64,000 nucleotides of DNA from Mangifera indica (GCF_011075055.1 NC_058153.1:5580001-5644000), one strand, 5' to 3'. Shown: positions 23,891-37,210, counted from the first letter of the stretch. Notes: generated from the sequence alone by a model not told the origin. Numbers and translations: made by a program.

Positions 23891-24149
23891 ACAAAATAAT
23901 GAAAAGGAGTACATGGTAATAAGAATACAAAATAATTTACGTGACTCGTTAACTTTAAAACAAGAAATTAAGATAGACTTTAATCTTGAAAATTTTGGGC
24001 ATTCATGTCACTATCAAGTGACTTACATTCTTACTATAGAAAAAAGTCTGAAACATCAAAATTTATCAAATCAACAAGATCTGAATTATCAAAAAAAATT
24101 GATTCTATCTTTTTTTCATTTTTTTTAATAGATGTTTGATATAAATCTA

Positions 24150-25000
24150 CCAAATGTCTGGATGTATAATAGATATGCGACCAAAGTCCTTTACAACCAC
24201 ATCAATAACACTTATTTTAATTATTTTGTGGTTTGCTCTGTGTTTCTCTCCTTTTTTCCTGTTTTGGTTCAACCCTAGTCCATTTTTGGTGGTGAGATTT
24301 CCTATTATGACCACCTCTACATCAAAAATTATTTCACCTACGACCTTGTCCACGCCCACAAGAACTACTATTGGTAGTTGTGTTCACTTCAAGGAATGGT
24401 GCAATGCTAATAGGGTTGGTTTGATGATTTTTTATTAATAATTCATTGTTTTGTTCAGACACAAGCAAATAGGATATTAATATAGAATATTTTTTAAATT
24501 CCTTTTTTGATATTGTTGCTGCAATAGCATATTTGATGGGTAAAATGTAGAAAATATTTTTTTTAGCATATTTTCTTCAAAAAAATTTTCTCAACATAAC
24601 CTCATTCGTTAAACTATTCTGAACAAGGCAGTATTGTATTCGCTTGCAAATTTATAATCTTGTAAGTGTAAGTGGGTCCATTCGTATTGTATCATTGAGA
24701 GCACTATTGATTTCTGATGTTCAAATCTATTTTTCAAACTTTTAAATAATTTTAGTGAATCCATTGTATCCATATATTTGGCTCATAATCATTCATGGAT
24801 GTGATGCTAAAGGAAAATAGTGATCTTGGATCTATCTTACTGGGATGCTCCATTTCCTCCTTTAATTACTTCTCCAAAGTTTATTGATTCTAAATGAAGA
24901 ACCATGCTAAGAGCTATTTAGTATAATTTTTTCCATCCAACCTTAGAGCAATACATTAGAGTTTTATGAAATTCGACATTTCTACAAATTATATGTCAAT
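24150..25000 (-). pseudogene. gag remnant of old copia copy 2
   Basis: Minus-strand reading gives LKNRFEHQKSIVLSMIQYEW and THLHLQDYKFASEYN around 24620-24770, a block typical of plant copia gag. Further on comes a basic RGRGQGR-like stretch (about 24345), then CY-stop-CGCKGLWSHIC near 24170-24215. This is a CCHC-type zinc knuckle interrupted by one stop. The knuckle normally binds element RNA. The related element at 39327-45312 has lost this region. Confidence 0.72.
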
Positions 25001-25495
25001 GGAAATAACAAAATTAATGTTATGATGAGGAATGCATAATTTAAAAATAAAAATTGTTGTATTAGAACGTCAAGTTCATATTTATCTCATATTCGCAAAA
25101 CTTAAGGTTTTATAATTAATATTCAAAACATTAAGTTTTAAATTCTAGTATTTAAAATCTTAGTTCTGATTATATTTAGGACTTTGGGTCCATGTTTTTC
25201 AGAATTTTTCAAACTTTAGGTTATAAGTAAGATACAGTTATAATTTGTATTTACAAATATAAAACAGTTATAAAAAATAATATAACCACAATTTGCTTTT
25301 TGCAAATAGAAAAATATATATAATGGAAAAATTAAATATTATAATAATAATAATTGAAACTTCTATGATTTGTATTTTACAAACGGAATAATATTATAAT
25401 CGAAATATTTATATTTGAATTATACAAACGAAATAATGATATAATTAAAAGATAAGTGGTATTAAAATATAATTGAGTAGATTATGCTGGTAACT

Positions 25496-25640
25496 TATTA
25501 TAAATTTTAGTAATTAGAAACAAAAGGATAAAAGAAAGTAGAATATATGAAGTCTTCAAGAACGAAATACAAGTGAAAGAGAAATATTTATTTGCATAAA
25601 AAATAAGGAAGAGATAATTATACAATGCAAAGAAAGAGAG

Positions 25641-25725
<85 letters not shown>

Positions 25726-25903
25726 GGGGGGGGGGGTGGTGTCACCGCCCAAGTAATACCTAAATATTAATTGTCATCAATGCATTTAATGTTGCCACAT
25801 TACTTTTTTTTCATTTGGTAGGGATCCGGCATTATACTTTAATGAATGTGCCTATCAAATATTTATTGTTTTCATTTTGTGAAAACCATATATATATAAA
25901 ACA
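25496..25903 (-). repeat. 5' LTR of old copia copy 2, with expanded microsatellite
   Basis: It is 408 bp long because a compound microsatellite has grown inside it. It starts TATTATAAATTTT, where the usual TG is mutated to TA, and ends ATAAAACA. Confidence 0.78.
25643..25736. repeat. Compound microsatellite (AT)n-(GA)n-(G)n
   Basis: About 18 AT units are followed by about 20 GA units and a G-run of about 14 bases. It lies inside the 5' LTR of the old copia. The partner LTR has only GATATATATAGG at this place. Confidence 0.95.
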
Positions 25904-26985
25904 TCTTGCTGAAAAACCTGTTGGCCTTACATTTTCCAATTATTATAGTTTTATTATCAAGTGCAACTGAGTTGAACTGTGTATTTCTGAGGCTGACATA
26001 TTCTGAAATTGAAACGTGCAGGGCATCTCTGCTGCTGCATGGGTTACTCTTATCTTCGTGTAAGAGAAAACTACATAATTTGTTATCTAGTATTAGTTTT
26101 GAGTTGGGCATCTTCAGGGTTTAGTGTCTCCTTTTGGTTAAAGGACCATCATTGTCGTAATATGAGCTTAAAGCTTTCCGGGAAAGAGAGAAAATTTAGA
26201 CACTGATTCTGAGCTGGCTCCTATTATTTATTTATTTACTTCTCTTCTAAATGGGACTCTGTTTGCGAAGGGAAGGTGACTTGTTTCAATTTGGAAGGTG
26301 AAGGGGGGCCACGAAAATTGTGGTTTAACTATTTGTTCTTTCCTTCACTGCACATGCAAGTGCTATGCCACAGCTTGAAGTTGAAAGACTTTTCATACAG
26401 CAGTCAAGCATGGAAGAGAGACCTATACACCTATACCGAATTTGGAACTTCAGAAACCTGTTTTTTCTCTCATGTCTGAGTTTGCAAAACAAACCCACAC
26501 TGAACCTTGACAATGATGATCTTCTTGAAATTGACTTTAGACCTGAATGTGGCATATGTCATCCAATGAGCAAACCTTTGGATTCTGCAATGGTTGACAA
26601 TAACCTTTTAGCTTAAGGATTAAGGAAAATGAATGGGTCATTGCTGCCAGCCATGTCAACATTCATGTTACTAACAGCTTTTGAACAACCAAGAGAATAT
26701 TTATGGACTAAATACATAGACTCGAGTAAGCAAGCAAATAAGGGAAAGAATGAAGGGTATTTTAATATACAACTTGGAATTATTCTGATTTCATTTTTAG
26801 TATATACAGAAATAAATCGTAATTGCATAACCCAGCAAAGTAAAAGATGACATTGACTGAATTATTACTTTAAACAACACTTACAATGAAGGCTGAGACC
26901 CAAAACACAGAACAGGAGATCCATGAGATCATAATCTCTGAAACTTTACAATGAATCTGCTGCATATCAAACAGCTGTCAACTGT
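25904..26985. other. Region between copia and the BSD gene; no gene assigned
   Basis: Several plus-strand ORFs of 65-85 codons occur (for example 26365-26616, with LEVERLFIQQSSMEERP and DFRPECGICHP), but I recognise none and no exon signals link them. Part of the right side, about 26700-26985, is probably the 3' untranslated region of the minus-strand BSD gene. ATTTATTTATTTA lies near 26226-26240. Confidence 0.45.
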
Positions 26986-29798
26986 CTAATCAAATTCATC
27001 AACTGCAAGCCAATCGCTTGATTCACCTTCCGATTCTTTATCTTGAGAAGTAGACTGTCGTGCCTTCTCTAGGTCACTCTGATTTTCAGAACTATCATTT
27101 AGTTTTATCCAATCTGTAGATCCACTCGGTGAAATAGTCTTAACTTCTTGTCCTGGCCTAGAAGCTGATAGTCGAGAAGGAAGATCATTGCCATCATCTT
27201 CCAAATCACAGAATGAGACATCCTCTTCATGTTCAACCATCTGCTGGTTATTTACAGAAACGCAACCATCGATATCTGTATCATCCAGCCATCTCTCAGT
27301 ATTCTCCACATCATTGATTTCTAGACATTGTGTTGCACTTACAATCTCAGAAACCTCCTTTTGTGCTGATGCTTGAGCACTAGAGTTATCTACTTGAGCA
27401 GTCTTATTGTCTTGTAGCTTCTGCAGAAGTATATTTCTTGTTTCGATAATCTGCAACAACAGATGACTTATTACTGAAGACTTTTTACATCATTGTAATT
27501 TTAATTTGAAAGTTTTAGTGAGAAAACGGAATGTTTCTTTCCAAATTGTAAAATTTCAAAAATAAGCCAGTGCAGAGAAGGCATCAATTCCATATTACAG
27601 AAGTACAACCCATTGCATATAAGAAAACTATTATTTTCAGATTTTAGGGCTTTATAGCCTAGATTTTCACATTGTTTATGTCCTAGTTTGAAAAAGACAA
27701 GCAATCAATCATTTAGATTAACAAAAACTAGCTTTTCAAGCCTTCTTGTGTCCAAAGACTTCAAATATCAGGTCCAATGATGTTACAGGGCAATGTTATA
27801 AGTAGTTACATATATTGATAGCTAAAATATCATTTATGATAATTAAAACAATCTTACAAATAACCGAAACATTGAGTGTTCAAACAAAAAAGAAGGCCTT
27901 ATTACAACAGTATAATATAATCCCAAATCAATAGCTCAAACAAGAAAGGACATGACCAAAATTTACTGACACAAACCTTTTCTGGAACATGCAGAATCAT
28001 TGTCCTCTATAGGAGACATTAAAGTCAAAAAGGTATCACACAAAAACATCACAAAAAAATTTGCAACAATGTAGTCAAATGTTTCACCGAATTTAAGGAT
28101 GTGTCTAATGTGCACAATTTAGCGTTGAATATTTACAGAAGAAAAGCCTCAGAACATTTCCAGGCCAACATAAAAGGCTCTATCTCTGATAATATGTTTG
28201 AATGGCCCATAAGAGGACTTTTAGGGTTTATGTGCAAAAAATTCTTTATTTTTTATTTTAAAAAGGAAAATGAGGTAATATTTGAATAGATAGAAACGTG
28301 CCTCTGGAGTTTGTAGAAGCTCAAAATCATGGTCATTAACTCTTGGAAGCAACAATATAAAATATATCATCCAAAATTGACGATCTCCCAAGTAATGGTG
28401 AAGGCGAATTCTAAGATCTCTGAAACTTGGAACCAGATGTTCAACAGCAGAAACATGATCTCTCTGAGCATCAGACATTTCAAAATCTACAATATGACAA
28501 AGAAAAATTCAAACCAACTAATGCAGTCATATTACCCACATATCCATGTGATTGAAAGAGTAGGAAGAAGATAAAAAGACAAAGTACAAAAATTCTTAAA
28601 AGTTATTTCCAATATCCAATGTATCAAAAAAAATGTAATTTCACTTTAGAATGGAAATGAAAAAAAAAAAAAAAAAAAACCATTAGTCGTATTCAAAATG
28701 GTCATGGAAACACACAAAACTACTTCACCAAAGCTATTGATTAACTGCAATGCACTTCAGCCGCTGATGCAAGGGATAGTGTTTTGATCGTCCAGCAGTG
28801 ATTAAGTACTGGACAACCATAAAAATTTTACCTTTGTCCAACAAGGGTATCAGAACAAAACTTTGAAAACAGAAGTGGCATTTGCATGACCATCAATATA
28901 TTCTCCACATATGCCCCACTCTTAATCTGATACAGCTTCTTCAATAATCAAAAAAAGAAGAAACATGCTCAAAGAGGGAAGCATGAAACCTAGTTCAATA
29001 ATAAACAAGGACGCTTTTAAGAGCGAGGAACATGAAAGTGAAGCCGGAAATACTAAGACAAAAACCCACAAAAAGAGTATAGGAGAACACAGCAACTAAC
29101 ATTTAAGCTTTAATCATAGAATAAACATCAAAGCAAAAGTTTTAAACTCTACAACACTGCAAACAAAAAATCACTCATTTATTTCAATTTTTAAGCATAA
29201 AATGTACTAAATATTAAACTTTTAATTATATTAATTGAAGAGCTGAACCAATATAAATGTTTTTTCTTGCTTGAAGGAAAAAAAAAATCTCACCATCATC
29301 TAAGGATAACGGAAATTCAGTCCAACATCCCGCGCGCTGGGAAATTTTCTGAACAAATTCAAGAACATCCTTCGTAATCCCGGGAACTCCATCAAACTCA
29401 TCTTCATATTCATCTTGATTTTGAAACCGCAACAAATTGGACACGAATTTGGAGATTCTAGTAACCGCTTTGTTACTCGAGAGCATGGAGAGTCCACTCT
29501 TGAAGCTGCCACCGATTTCCACAAGATCATTGCGAATCCCCAGCAAAACTGCGGAGGGAGACGACGGGGAATCAGACCATTGCGGCGGAGGCGCCAGTTT
29601 TGATTGCCGTTCGTTTGCAGTTAAAGGCGGTGGCGCCAGAAAAGCGGCAACTCCACGAAATTGACGGCTGATTGTTTCGCCAATGAGTGAGAGGTCATCT
29701 TTTACGCCGCCGTTTCTATTGGTAGAGCTGTCATCTTCGTGTTGGTGCGCTGGCAAATCCGGAACATCGTACTGAAGAGATTCGAAAAGCCAAGACAT
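26986..29798 (-). CDS. BSD domain-containing protein
   Basis: Three coding exons join cleanly: 29294-29798, 28302-28486 and 26986-27450, giving 384 residues. The start is ATG at 29798 (MSWLFESLQYDVPDL). Residues about 130-230 hold the BSD domain, with FEMSDAQRDHVSAVEHLVP and the signature aromatic pair in FWMIYFILLL. The N-terminal part has a proline-rich stretch (FLAPPPL, LAPPPQW). The C-terminal third is acidic and serine-rich and ends SSDWLAVDEFD. BSD domains occur in TFIIH subunits, synapse-associated proteins and a plant family of unknown function; this is the plant type. Intron 1 is GT-AG in phase 1. Intron 2 keeps the frame (TPE joined to IIETRN) only with a GC donor at 28300-28301, because the nearby GT would shift the frame. 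I cannot assign a biochemical role. Confidence 0.88.
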
Positions 29799-30371
29799 TG
29801 TTACGCAGAGCAGATGTTAAGGGGGGACTGAGTGCTGTTTCAGGATTTAAGAGAGAAGTAGTTCAACTTCAAGCCGTTTTGTTTTCGTTGTTCTGTTTTT
29901 TTTTTTCATTTAATTATTTGTGCCTAATCTTGAAGGTATCTTAAATTTGATAACAAAATTAAGTTTTAAACATAAATATATTTTAATAATATTAAAGAAT
30001 TCGTAATAATATAAAATTATTATTATCTCAAAATATTTTATTTCTAGTATAATATAATATTGTCAACTACGATTAACCTTTATTATTCATTTTGAATAAA
30101 CTATTGTAGACAATTTTTTTTTAATAATTTAAATATAGAAATAATATAATATTATATAATTAAATAATTTTAAATTAAAAAAAAAATAGATAGATATAAT
30201 ATTGATCTCTCCAATAATAGGATTTTACTTATCTTTGACTTCTTCTAAGACAATTTTTTTTTTTTTTAAATTGCACACTGTAAGTTTGCTTCCCAAAGAA
30301 AGTCTTGTATTGCTAGGAGTGTAATTCAAGAGATAAATTAATTAGAATAATCTATGGGATATATATAATAT
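29799..30371. other. 5' flank of the BSD gene, AT-rich
   Basis: This is the upstream side of the minus-strand BSD gene, so its 5' untranslated region and promoter should lie here. A T-run lies at about 29897-29908 and another near 30257-30268. I cannot place a TATA box or start with confidence among so many AT-rich stretches. Confidence 0.45.
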
Positions 30372-30541
30372 TAACCCACACCCTAGAGTAATTATACATC
30401 ATTATTTTAAATATATAAGTGAATACATATTTGATTGAATAATTTTGAATTAAAAATAAAATAATATTTAATCGTATGATGACATATTACATATATATTT
30501 ATTTATATACTTAAAAATAAATATACATAATATTGCTCTTA
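30372..30541. mobile_element. MITE, relative of the 15133 element
   Basis: It shares the core GATTGAATAATTTTGAATTA followed by AAAATAAAATAATATTTAATC, and flanking inverted AT-rich arms (TATATAAGTGAATACATATT on the left, TACTTAAAAATAAATATAC on the right). Boundaries are approximate. Confidence 0.55.
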
Positions 30542-30693
30542 TTCAAATATGACTAAAAGGCCCTTAAGTAACTCTCGCCACATCTTACTTTTTAATGCAC
30601 AAATTGATGAAGAAACCTTGAGTAGGAGTGTAACACTCGTATGTATGCTACGATGACTCTTTAGTCATTTCATTTAATTTTGAGTTATTTTTA

Positions 30694-31070
30694 TGAGAAA
30701 AAAGGTCTTATGCCCACCCAAGGTTTTCTCTTTCTCAAATTCTTATCTATTATTTTTTAAAAATCTAAATACTTACTTATTAGCGTTTCAAGTTTACCAA
30801 ATCTATTAATTTTAAAATTTTATCTTTTTTTATCTCTAAATCCTAAAAACTAATAATTTTTTCTCAGACCAAATTTTAAAAAATAACATTTTTCCATTCA
30901 AAGTTTATTTTTTATTCTTTAGCACCATCTCTGATGGTCTCTCTCACCCTATATCTCCCTCTGATTGGTCATCTAAACTAGGAAGACAAAGATTTTTTAT
31001 CTAGGAAGATGATCTTCTTTCAAAAAGAATATCAATTGTCTTCTTTTGAGAAGAAAAGAGATCTTACCCC
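30694..31070. mobile_element. Mutator-like foldback family, truncated copy E
   Basis: The left end GGTCTTATGCCCACCCAAGG matches the arm of the other copies (GGACTTATTCCCACCCAAGG), and the next 200 bp follow the same order of blocks (CTAAATCCTAAAAACTAATA, then TTTAGCACCATCTCTG). No matching right end was found, so the element appears to be broken. The right boundary is a guess. Confidence 0.5.
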
Positions 31071-32408
31071 TATTTATTTAATTTTTATGAAATTATTATA
31101 TTATCCATGATAATGATTATTGATGTGAACCTCACAAATAAATTATGAGACCCTACATATAAATAAGAAAATTAGGAACCCTGAAAAATTAAATTAAATC
31201 AGATATTTTTAACATTTTTAATTTTATTCAACCTACTACACTCCTACTCTAGTCCTTTATTATTGAATCGTATATATTGATCTTCTATGAATCACATCAG
31301 TTATAATAGACTGATAAAACTCAATGGCCAAAATCACATTGAAAATGTGTGATTTAGTCAGAAAGCATTGACCAATATGCGATCATACCCAATCCAACAA
31401 AGTCACACCAAAAAGGATATAAATCATCAGACGTTTGAATTCACAGCCAAGGTGTGATCCAACGGTCGTAATTCTCGAAATCAATCACACCAGAGTAATT
31501 CGGACATTTGGTCATTTTATTCAACTCTGGCAACCCAGTCTTATTCTAACTTGGTGGGTAAAGTTTGCTAATGTATTTATCTATCTATATCTAAATCGTT
31601 TTCAGCTGGGGTTGCGTTGTCATCTTCCCCATAGAGACAAAGTCAACAAAACATATTTAATTTTCAGGAATTCCACACACCTACCCACCACCCTTAAAAA
31701 ATTGTTTATATGAATATAAATACAATGCTTTTAATTGAGATAACATATATTATTAAATCAAGAAAAACACATTTATTAAGATTTTACAAGTTAAATTTCA
31801 ATATTCGTTTAACATGTGATTATTGCAAAATGGTAATGGTGACCATGCTTGTTTATTGCCCCAGAATTCACTTATTTCTTGCTCAGAGTCATTTGCCAGT
31901 TCTTGCTGTCATGAGAGGCAAATTTGAACTCAAATCTTGTTGTTAAACTCAAATTTTAGAATTAGAAAAATCCAAACATAGAAAAGAACATAGATCAAAT
32001 TTGAACGTCTCATTTATAAAAAAGTGGTAAAGTCACAAAGATTACAAATCATTTCTATCATGTATAAGAACCTTACCAGAACTGCAAGAGGGGGCTAATA
32101 GTAATAAAAAAGAAAAGGGTTTCCTGCTTCAACATCAACAGCTTCTAAGCAGGTCAATAGGAAAATAAGTTCTATGGTCTAGACAAATATTATTCCAATC
32201 TTCATCAATATAAATAATTGGCAAACAGAGCTCTCCCCCTCACTAGTTATTATAGAAAGAATGTGATTCTACCTAAGTACTGCACCTGCACAACATATGG
32301 TACACAATTGTATAATCTGAAACTTACCTGCGGCTGAATCCCAAACTCAACATTCCTATTTTCCACCAGGTGTACTGATATAGAACATGTCTGTTTTGCT
32401 AAAATTAA
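31071..32408. other. Intergenic between the BSD and PICALM genes
   Basis: No gene is supported. The right part, about 32000-32408, is probably the 3' untranslated region of the PICALM-type gene, whose stop is at 32409. The ORFs at 31435-31946 show no similarity I can recognise. Confidence 0.5.
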
Positions 32409-35400
32409 CTATATAAGGCCTGTATATGGATTGTAGGCTTGAACAGGCATACCTGTGCCATAGGGATGGGCACTGGTTACGGTTCCATATGGGTTTGCGA
32501 AAGGATTCAAAGGCTGTTGTTGCTGGCCCATCATCATCATCTGCTGATGCTGCTGCTGCTGCAACATGAAAGCCTGCTGTTGGTTTGTCATGGCTGCCAT
32601 CTGCACTGAAGGTGGAGCAGCAACCATGCCCGAGGCATAAAAGGGATCATGTCCTGTTTGTTGCATCATTGGACCAGCCATTGCCGGTGTCTCCCAAGGG
32701 TTGTAGCTTACATTCTGGTTGTTTCTTCTCATTGCATCATCATACAGGCTGTCTAGTGTAAGCAGGTCTAGGCCTCCCGCCTTTTAAATCAATTCAGTTT
32801 GAAAATCATCAGTAAGCCATTACTAAGAATAAACATACAGTTTAGAGCGAAATATAGCAGCCTAAGGGCTTAGTTAAGAATTGAATGCAAAATAACAGAA
32901 ATGTTAGGGAGAAATGGTAAAAGCAAGACTACCAATTTGCTAGCAGCAGCGGCGCTTTCGTTTGAACTTGGAGCAGTAACAAGCGCCAATTCCCAGCCTG
33001 TAGTTCCATTTGCATGATTGGGAGCCACAGAAGGTTTTTGCTCAGCATCTATAAACGTATGAAAACATGAATACAATTTCTTTGTCATAAACAAGCTTGA
33101 AATATGCAAGCTTAATTTGATTGGGAAAACACAATTCCAAAATTTTAGTTTAATTAATTTTCTTGTCATTTTGATGCTTTTTCTCAATGACAATTGTGGT
33201 CGCATACATTGGTGAGAAGTGAGAACAGAAGCAATTCATGTGTTTTAATTTGGTTTCACTACAGGAGCAGCTTAGTTAGAAAATTTTAAGCCCTAAGTCT
33301 CTGCCAGACATTGTAAAGTTACTGAAATTAACTTACCAGCTGGAATGATAGCTAAAGCAAGAGCATTCTTCTCATCTAATTCTGAAGCAACTGGAGCAGG
33401 ATCTTCCAGACCCTTTGGAAGAAAAGAGAAAAAAGAGTTCCATAAGATAACAAAGAAGAGTTCAGCTGACCCACTAAATTCTAAGAAAAAGATTATTCTT
33501 TAACACTTACCAATAAATCAGGAGGTTCAACAACAGGCTCTTCTACTTTTACTGGTTCTGGTGGAGGAGGTGAGGGTGGCTTTGTGTCCACCTCTGGGGT
33601 TTTTTGGTACTCTATGGCCAAAACTTCCTTAGGGGCAGAAATTTTATTGTCAACCACCTACCAGTAATTATGACATTAAATTCACATGTATTCAACTAGA
33701 AATATTCCAATAAAAGTCTGGACAATTCAACACTCGTTAACCAAAAAGGATTAATAAATGTTGGATACTAAACTAAGAAAGCAAGATTATAAATTATAAC
33801 AAATTGTGGCATCTATGATGGAGATGATATAAAATTCATGATCATTAATCAAAAGAAAACAGAAGTATATACCAGATATTAAATGTAGTTTCATTTGTCT
33901 ATTAAATTTAAAGGATGTTCATATTGATGCATTAGAATACGCCTCTTGATATCATAAACTAGCATAAAAACGTTTAACTACCATTCTGTATTATCGACAA
34001 CCACTTTGTTCATGCTTTTTCTGATGGAATTCATTAACCTTATTAAACTATTTTATTACATCAATTGATAGACTGAGATATCCAATGCTCAGGCCTTCTT
34101 TATCTGCACAGATTCATATATACATACATTCATGATCACAAACAGCACTTATGTACCTGATCTTTCCTAAATGTTGAACCCCGTGGAGCTTCTCTTACAT
34201 ATTCTTCCATTGCTTGTAGGAATGAAGCAGGAGGCTTCATTATGGAGGCAAAAATTAATCAAGAGAAAGATTTTTAGAGAATAACATGAAATCCATCTGA
34301 AGAAAAATGATTTTAGAAACATTAGGGGAGAACTCAAACCTGCTCAATCCTTATAAACCTTTCTCCACGTCCAATGTCAATATTTCTACATATTTCATAG
34401 AATTCAGACAGTCTCTCAGCCTGAAAAACAGAAAATTAAAAGCCTAACCATGAAATGGCAGAGAATCTTCAATGTACACTGCAAGAATATTACCAAAAGG
34501 CAATACCTGCTGGCCAGCCCTCTTGTATATATCTAAGGCCCTCAGAGCATCTTGGCGTTGCATCTCAAAGAACTGTCACAGTTATGGGTGTCATGTATGC
34601 AAAATCTATTGGATACCAAGCTCTTTCTGAAAAAAAAACAACATATGTATATTTTTCCCTACCTTGTCAACCAAATTGATAGTACCATCAGTTATAGCCT
34701 GATAGATTTTAATGCTTTCGGATGCAACCTGTTTGTATTACAGCAAACAATCAGAAACAGTATATGCAATTTCTAATTTAAGTCACATCAGCTGATATGA
34801 TGGGCAGGAAAATATGTTTAGACTTCACATACCAATGAAAGGGCCAACTGAATAACAAAGTTATAAACTGCAGCCCCTTGTGGCTGTAGAAATTTTGAAC
34901 AAACACAGTCAATTAAATATAAAATCAAGAAGAAACATGGAACAAAAGTACCGAAACTTCAGTTCTACACAATGGATATGCAGTTAAACTCGTCCACAAT
35001 TAACAAGCACTACTATTATGTGGAATATGAAGACATAATATACTGTATTGACATCATCCAAAAGAATTACCTGACAACCAAGAACTCGAAACAGAAGCTC
35101 CTGCAGAGCGGGCAAGTGCTCCAGCAATTCGGCAGTGTCCAAATCTTTGGTTCTCTGCATCAGAACTGGTATTTATGAGTAGTAGTTATTCTCTCTCTTA
35201 CTCTCTCTCTCTCTTTACTTATTTATTTATTTATTTTGGTTTATGTGTGCACTGCTCCAAAGGTGGTTTGATCATAAATTCCTCAATGAAACCAGTTTTC
35301 TAACAAAATCACAGAGCTACTACAGAACATATATATATAAAGGGCCTACATAACTTATTCTCCAATATATGGGCATGATATAGTTCTATGGCAGAACATA

Positions 35401-37210
35401 GATTAATAAACAAAATAACTGATTTGGGAAAACCTATCATTTGTCATGAAAATTTTTCCATTTGAATTTCAAAACCATCTGACATTGTAGTCTTGTCCAT
35501 TCAAATTCAAGTAATGGCAAATTAACTCTTCCTCAAAGAAAATATAACAAAACAAATCAAATTGGAGGGAAAAAAAAAGTCCAATTGAAGAGATGAACTT
35601 CTTACAGGGTGATCTGTCTCAACATCATACTTCAACACACGAAAACATTCCAGCCTCTCCTCCAAAAATAAGGCATAACAGCGCACCCATGCAGAATAAT
35701 CCCATGCTGAGCAGCACATCACAGATATTTAAAATAAGAAACTCAAAATTTTAACAAAATAATAATTCTCTACAGTTGATATAAGGTACCATTTGGGCTG
35801 GAATCATCTTTAAAATGAGCCATGTTAAGCATATGGCTCCTGCTTCGACCATAATTGATGACCTCCTCATGAAATGTGGGGTCCACTTCCCTCAAAGCAC
35901 GATGAATTACAATTAAAGTTTTCAATGCAACCTAAGGCCAAATAGACATACATTATAAGAACATCAGATCCTCCGGTCCATACAATAGCAGTCATTATTG
36001 AGTATTTACAATATAAAGGATGAAATTCTGTCCATGAAAAGATACATTAAGAAAGGAAAACGGAGCACATCCATTACCAATAAAAAATTCTTCATGTTCA
36101 AAACTATAACTGTACATAAAAAGCCCAAAATTTATCACATGAAACTCCATTAATTGAAATATAATGACTCGTTTACTCAAAACAGGATAAATTAAAATAA
36201 CAGGACAAGGGATACAAAATTCAAAAGCATGCAACAATGAAGCAACTGTCACGCAACAATGAAGCAACTGTCACACAACAATATAGTTCAATAAAAACTA
36301 TTCATACATAATTTTGTTACTTGAAAAAAAGTTATAACAGCTTCTTGGCTTCTTCAAGTAGTTATTTTTAGTCAAGTACAAAATTTCCCAGTAATGAAAA
36401 ATGTTACAAAAACCACATACATAGCTTCCCTTTGAGTTGTGTTTATTCACAGTGATAGTCAAGACGAACATCATAATGATTATAGACAAATTCTAATAAA
36501 GGAAAATGAAAATAGAATCAATATTTGTAAACTTTACCTTAAATTTCTTGTAAATTATAACGCCAATACCTTTTCAAAACTTTAGGTATTTATAGAGATA
36601 TTAATAGTTATATATATAACATTGTTCAATGACATCTCAACATTTTTTAACGAGCTTGATTGATTCAGCATTCCCATCAACAAATGTTTCTCTTGCGCAG
36701 CACTTACCGCCCAATTATGTGTCTTTGATAACCGTCTAGCAAGAGCATGGATGCAATAGGCAACATCAGCTCGGGGTCTAGTAGCTGAAATAGCAGCAAA
36801 AATAGCTGCACAGAGGAGGAGAGTGTAAGATCCTAAGACACTTTCTTTCACAAGCAGTTGCAAAGAAGAAAAATCATAAAAACCACATGTGAGCAACAAC
36901 TAGTCAAAGAAACATAAACTGCATACAATAGTTAGGTAGACAGCATGCAACAACCAACCTCTAATGTGTTTTTCCTTAGCAGGTTGCTCAACATGATTTG
37001 TAGCTTTAACAATAGCAATGTCCAATTCCTATAAAATTAATCACCACCAAAGAAGATTAGATATCCACAACGAAAACTACCCCCTCTAGATTTAGATGCA
37101 CTTAACAATACCTTGTAATCACTATTGACTTTCGCCAATGAAACAGTCGTGGAATCCTTAATGGCTCCCAGTGCTTTCCTCAAGCTCTTCTGAGTTCCTC
37201 CAGCAGACAT
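32409..37210 (-). CDS. PICALM3: Clathrin assembly protein, ANTH domain (PICALM/AP180 family)
   Basis: Fifteen coding exons with GT-AG introns give 548 residues: 37112-37210, 36959-37028, 36708-36805, 35790-35931, 35606-35706, 35071-35154, 34833-34883, 34663-34728, 34507-34572, 34340-34420, 34157-34234, 33511-33657, 33337-33412, 32933-33048, 32409-32780. It begins [20 protein letters not shown]. Residues about 24-310 form the ANTH fold. The phosphoinositide-binding motif [14 protein letters not shown] is at 41-54, with alanine where P/L/V is usual. The C-terminal tail is disordered, with an acidic proline stretch, DLL at 359-361 (clathrin-type motif), Q/M-rich runs, NPF at 517-519 (EH-domain motif) and the ending NPYTGLI. 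The family links membrane phosphoinositides, clathrin and SNARE cargo at the plasma membrane or trans-Golgi network. The symbol rests on resemblance to Arabidopsis At5g35200. Confidence 0.95.

Larger units (their letters stand above)
18719..25903 (-). mobile_element. Old full-length Ty1/copia element (copy 2)
   Basis: This 7185-bp minus-strand element has diverged LTRs (18719-19037 and 25496-25903), a decayed pol, a gag remnant and a nested Mutator-like element (22934-23890). It belongs to the same family as the element at 39327-45312: the internal region is colinear with it from the polypurine end to the primer end. The flanks TCTCA (18714-18718) and TCTTG (25904-25908) are at best a mutated target duplication. 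The LTRs are far more diverged than those of its relative, so it is much older. It keeps parts that the younger copy lost, including gag with a zinc knuckle and 20 bases of reverse transcriptase. Confidence 0.85.

Noticed and set aside
25482..25745. Minus-strand ORF with long Ser-Leu and Ile-Tyr repeats
   Set aside because: It is the translation of the AT/GA/G microsatellite in a copia LTR.
26365..26616. An 83-codon plus-strand ORF with two cysteines (ECGICHP)
   Set aside because: No similarity recognised, no splice or start evidence, and it probably overlaps or neighbours the 3' end of the BSD gene.
27977..28006. A 30-base exon in the BSD gene (RTMILHVPEK)
   Set aside because: It has AG/GT borders and is in frame, but related proteins continue directly from TPE to the IIETRN-like block, so I left it out of the gene model.
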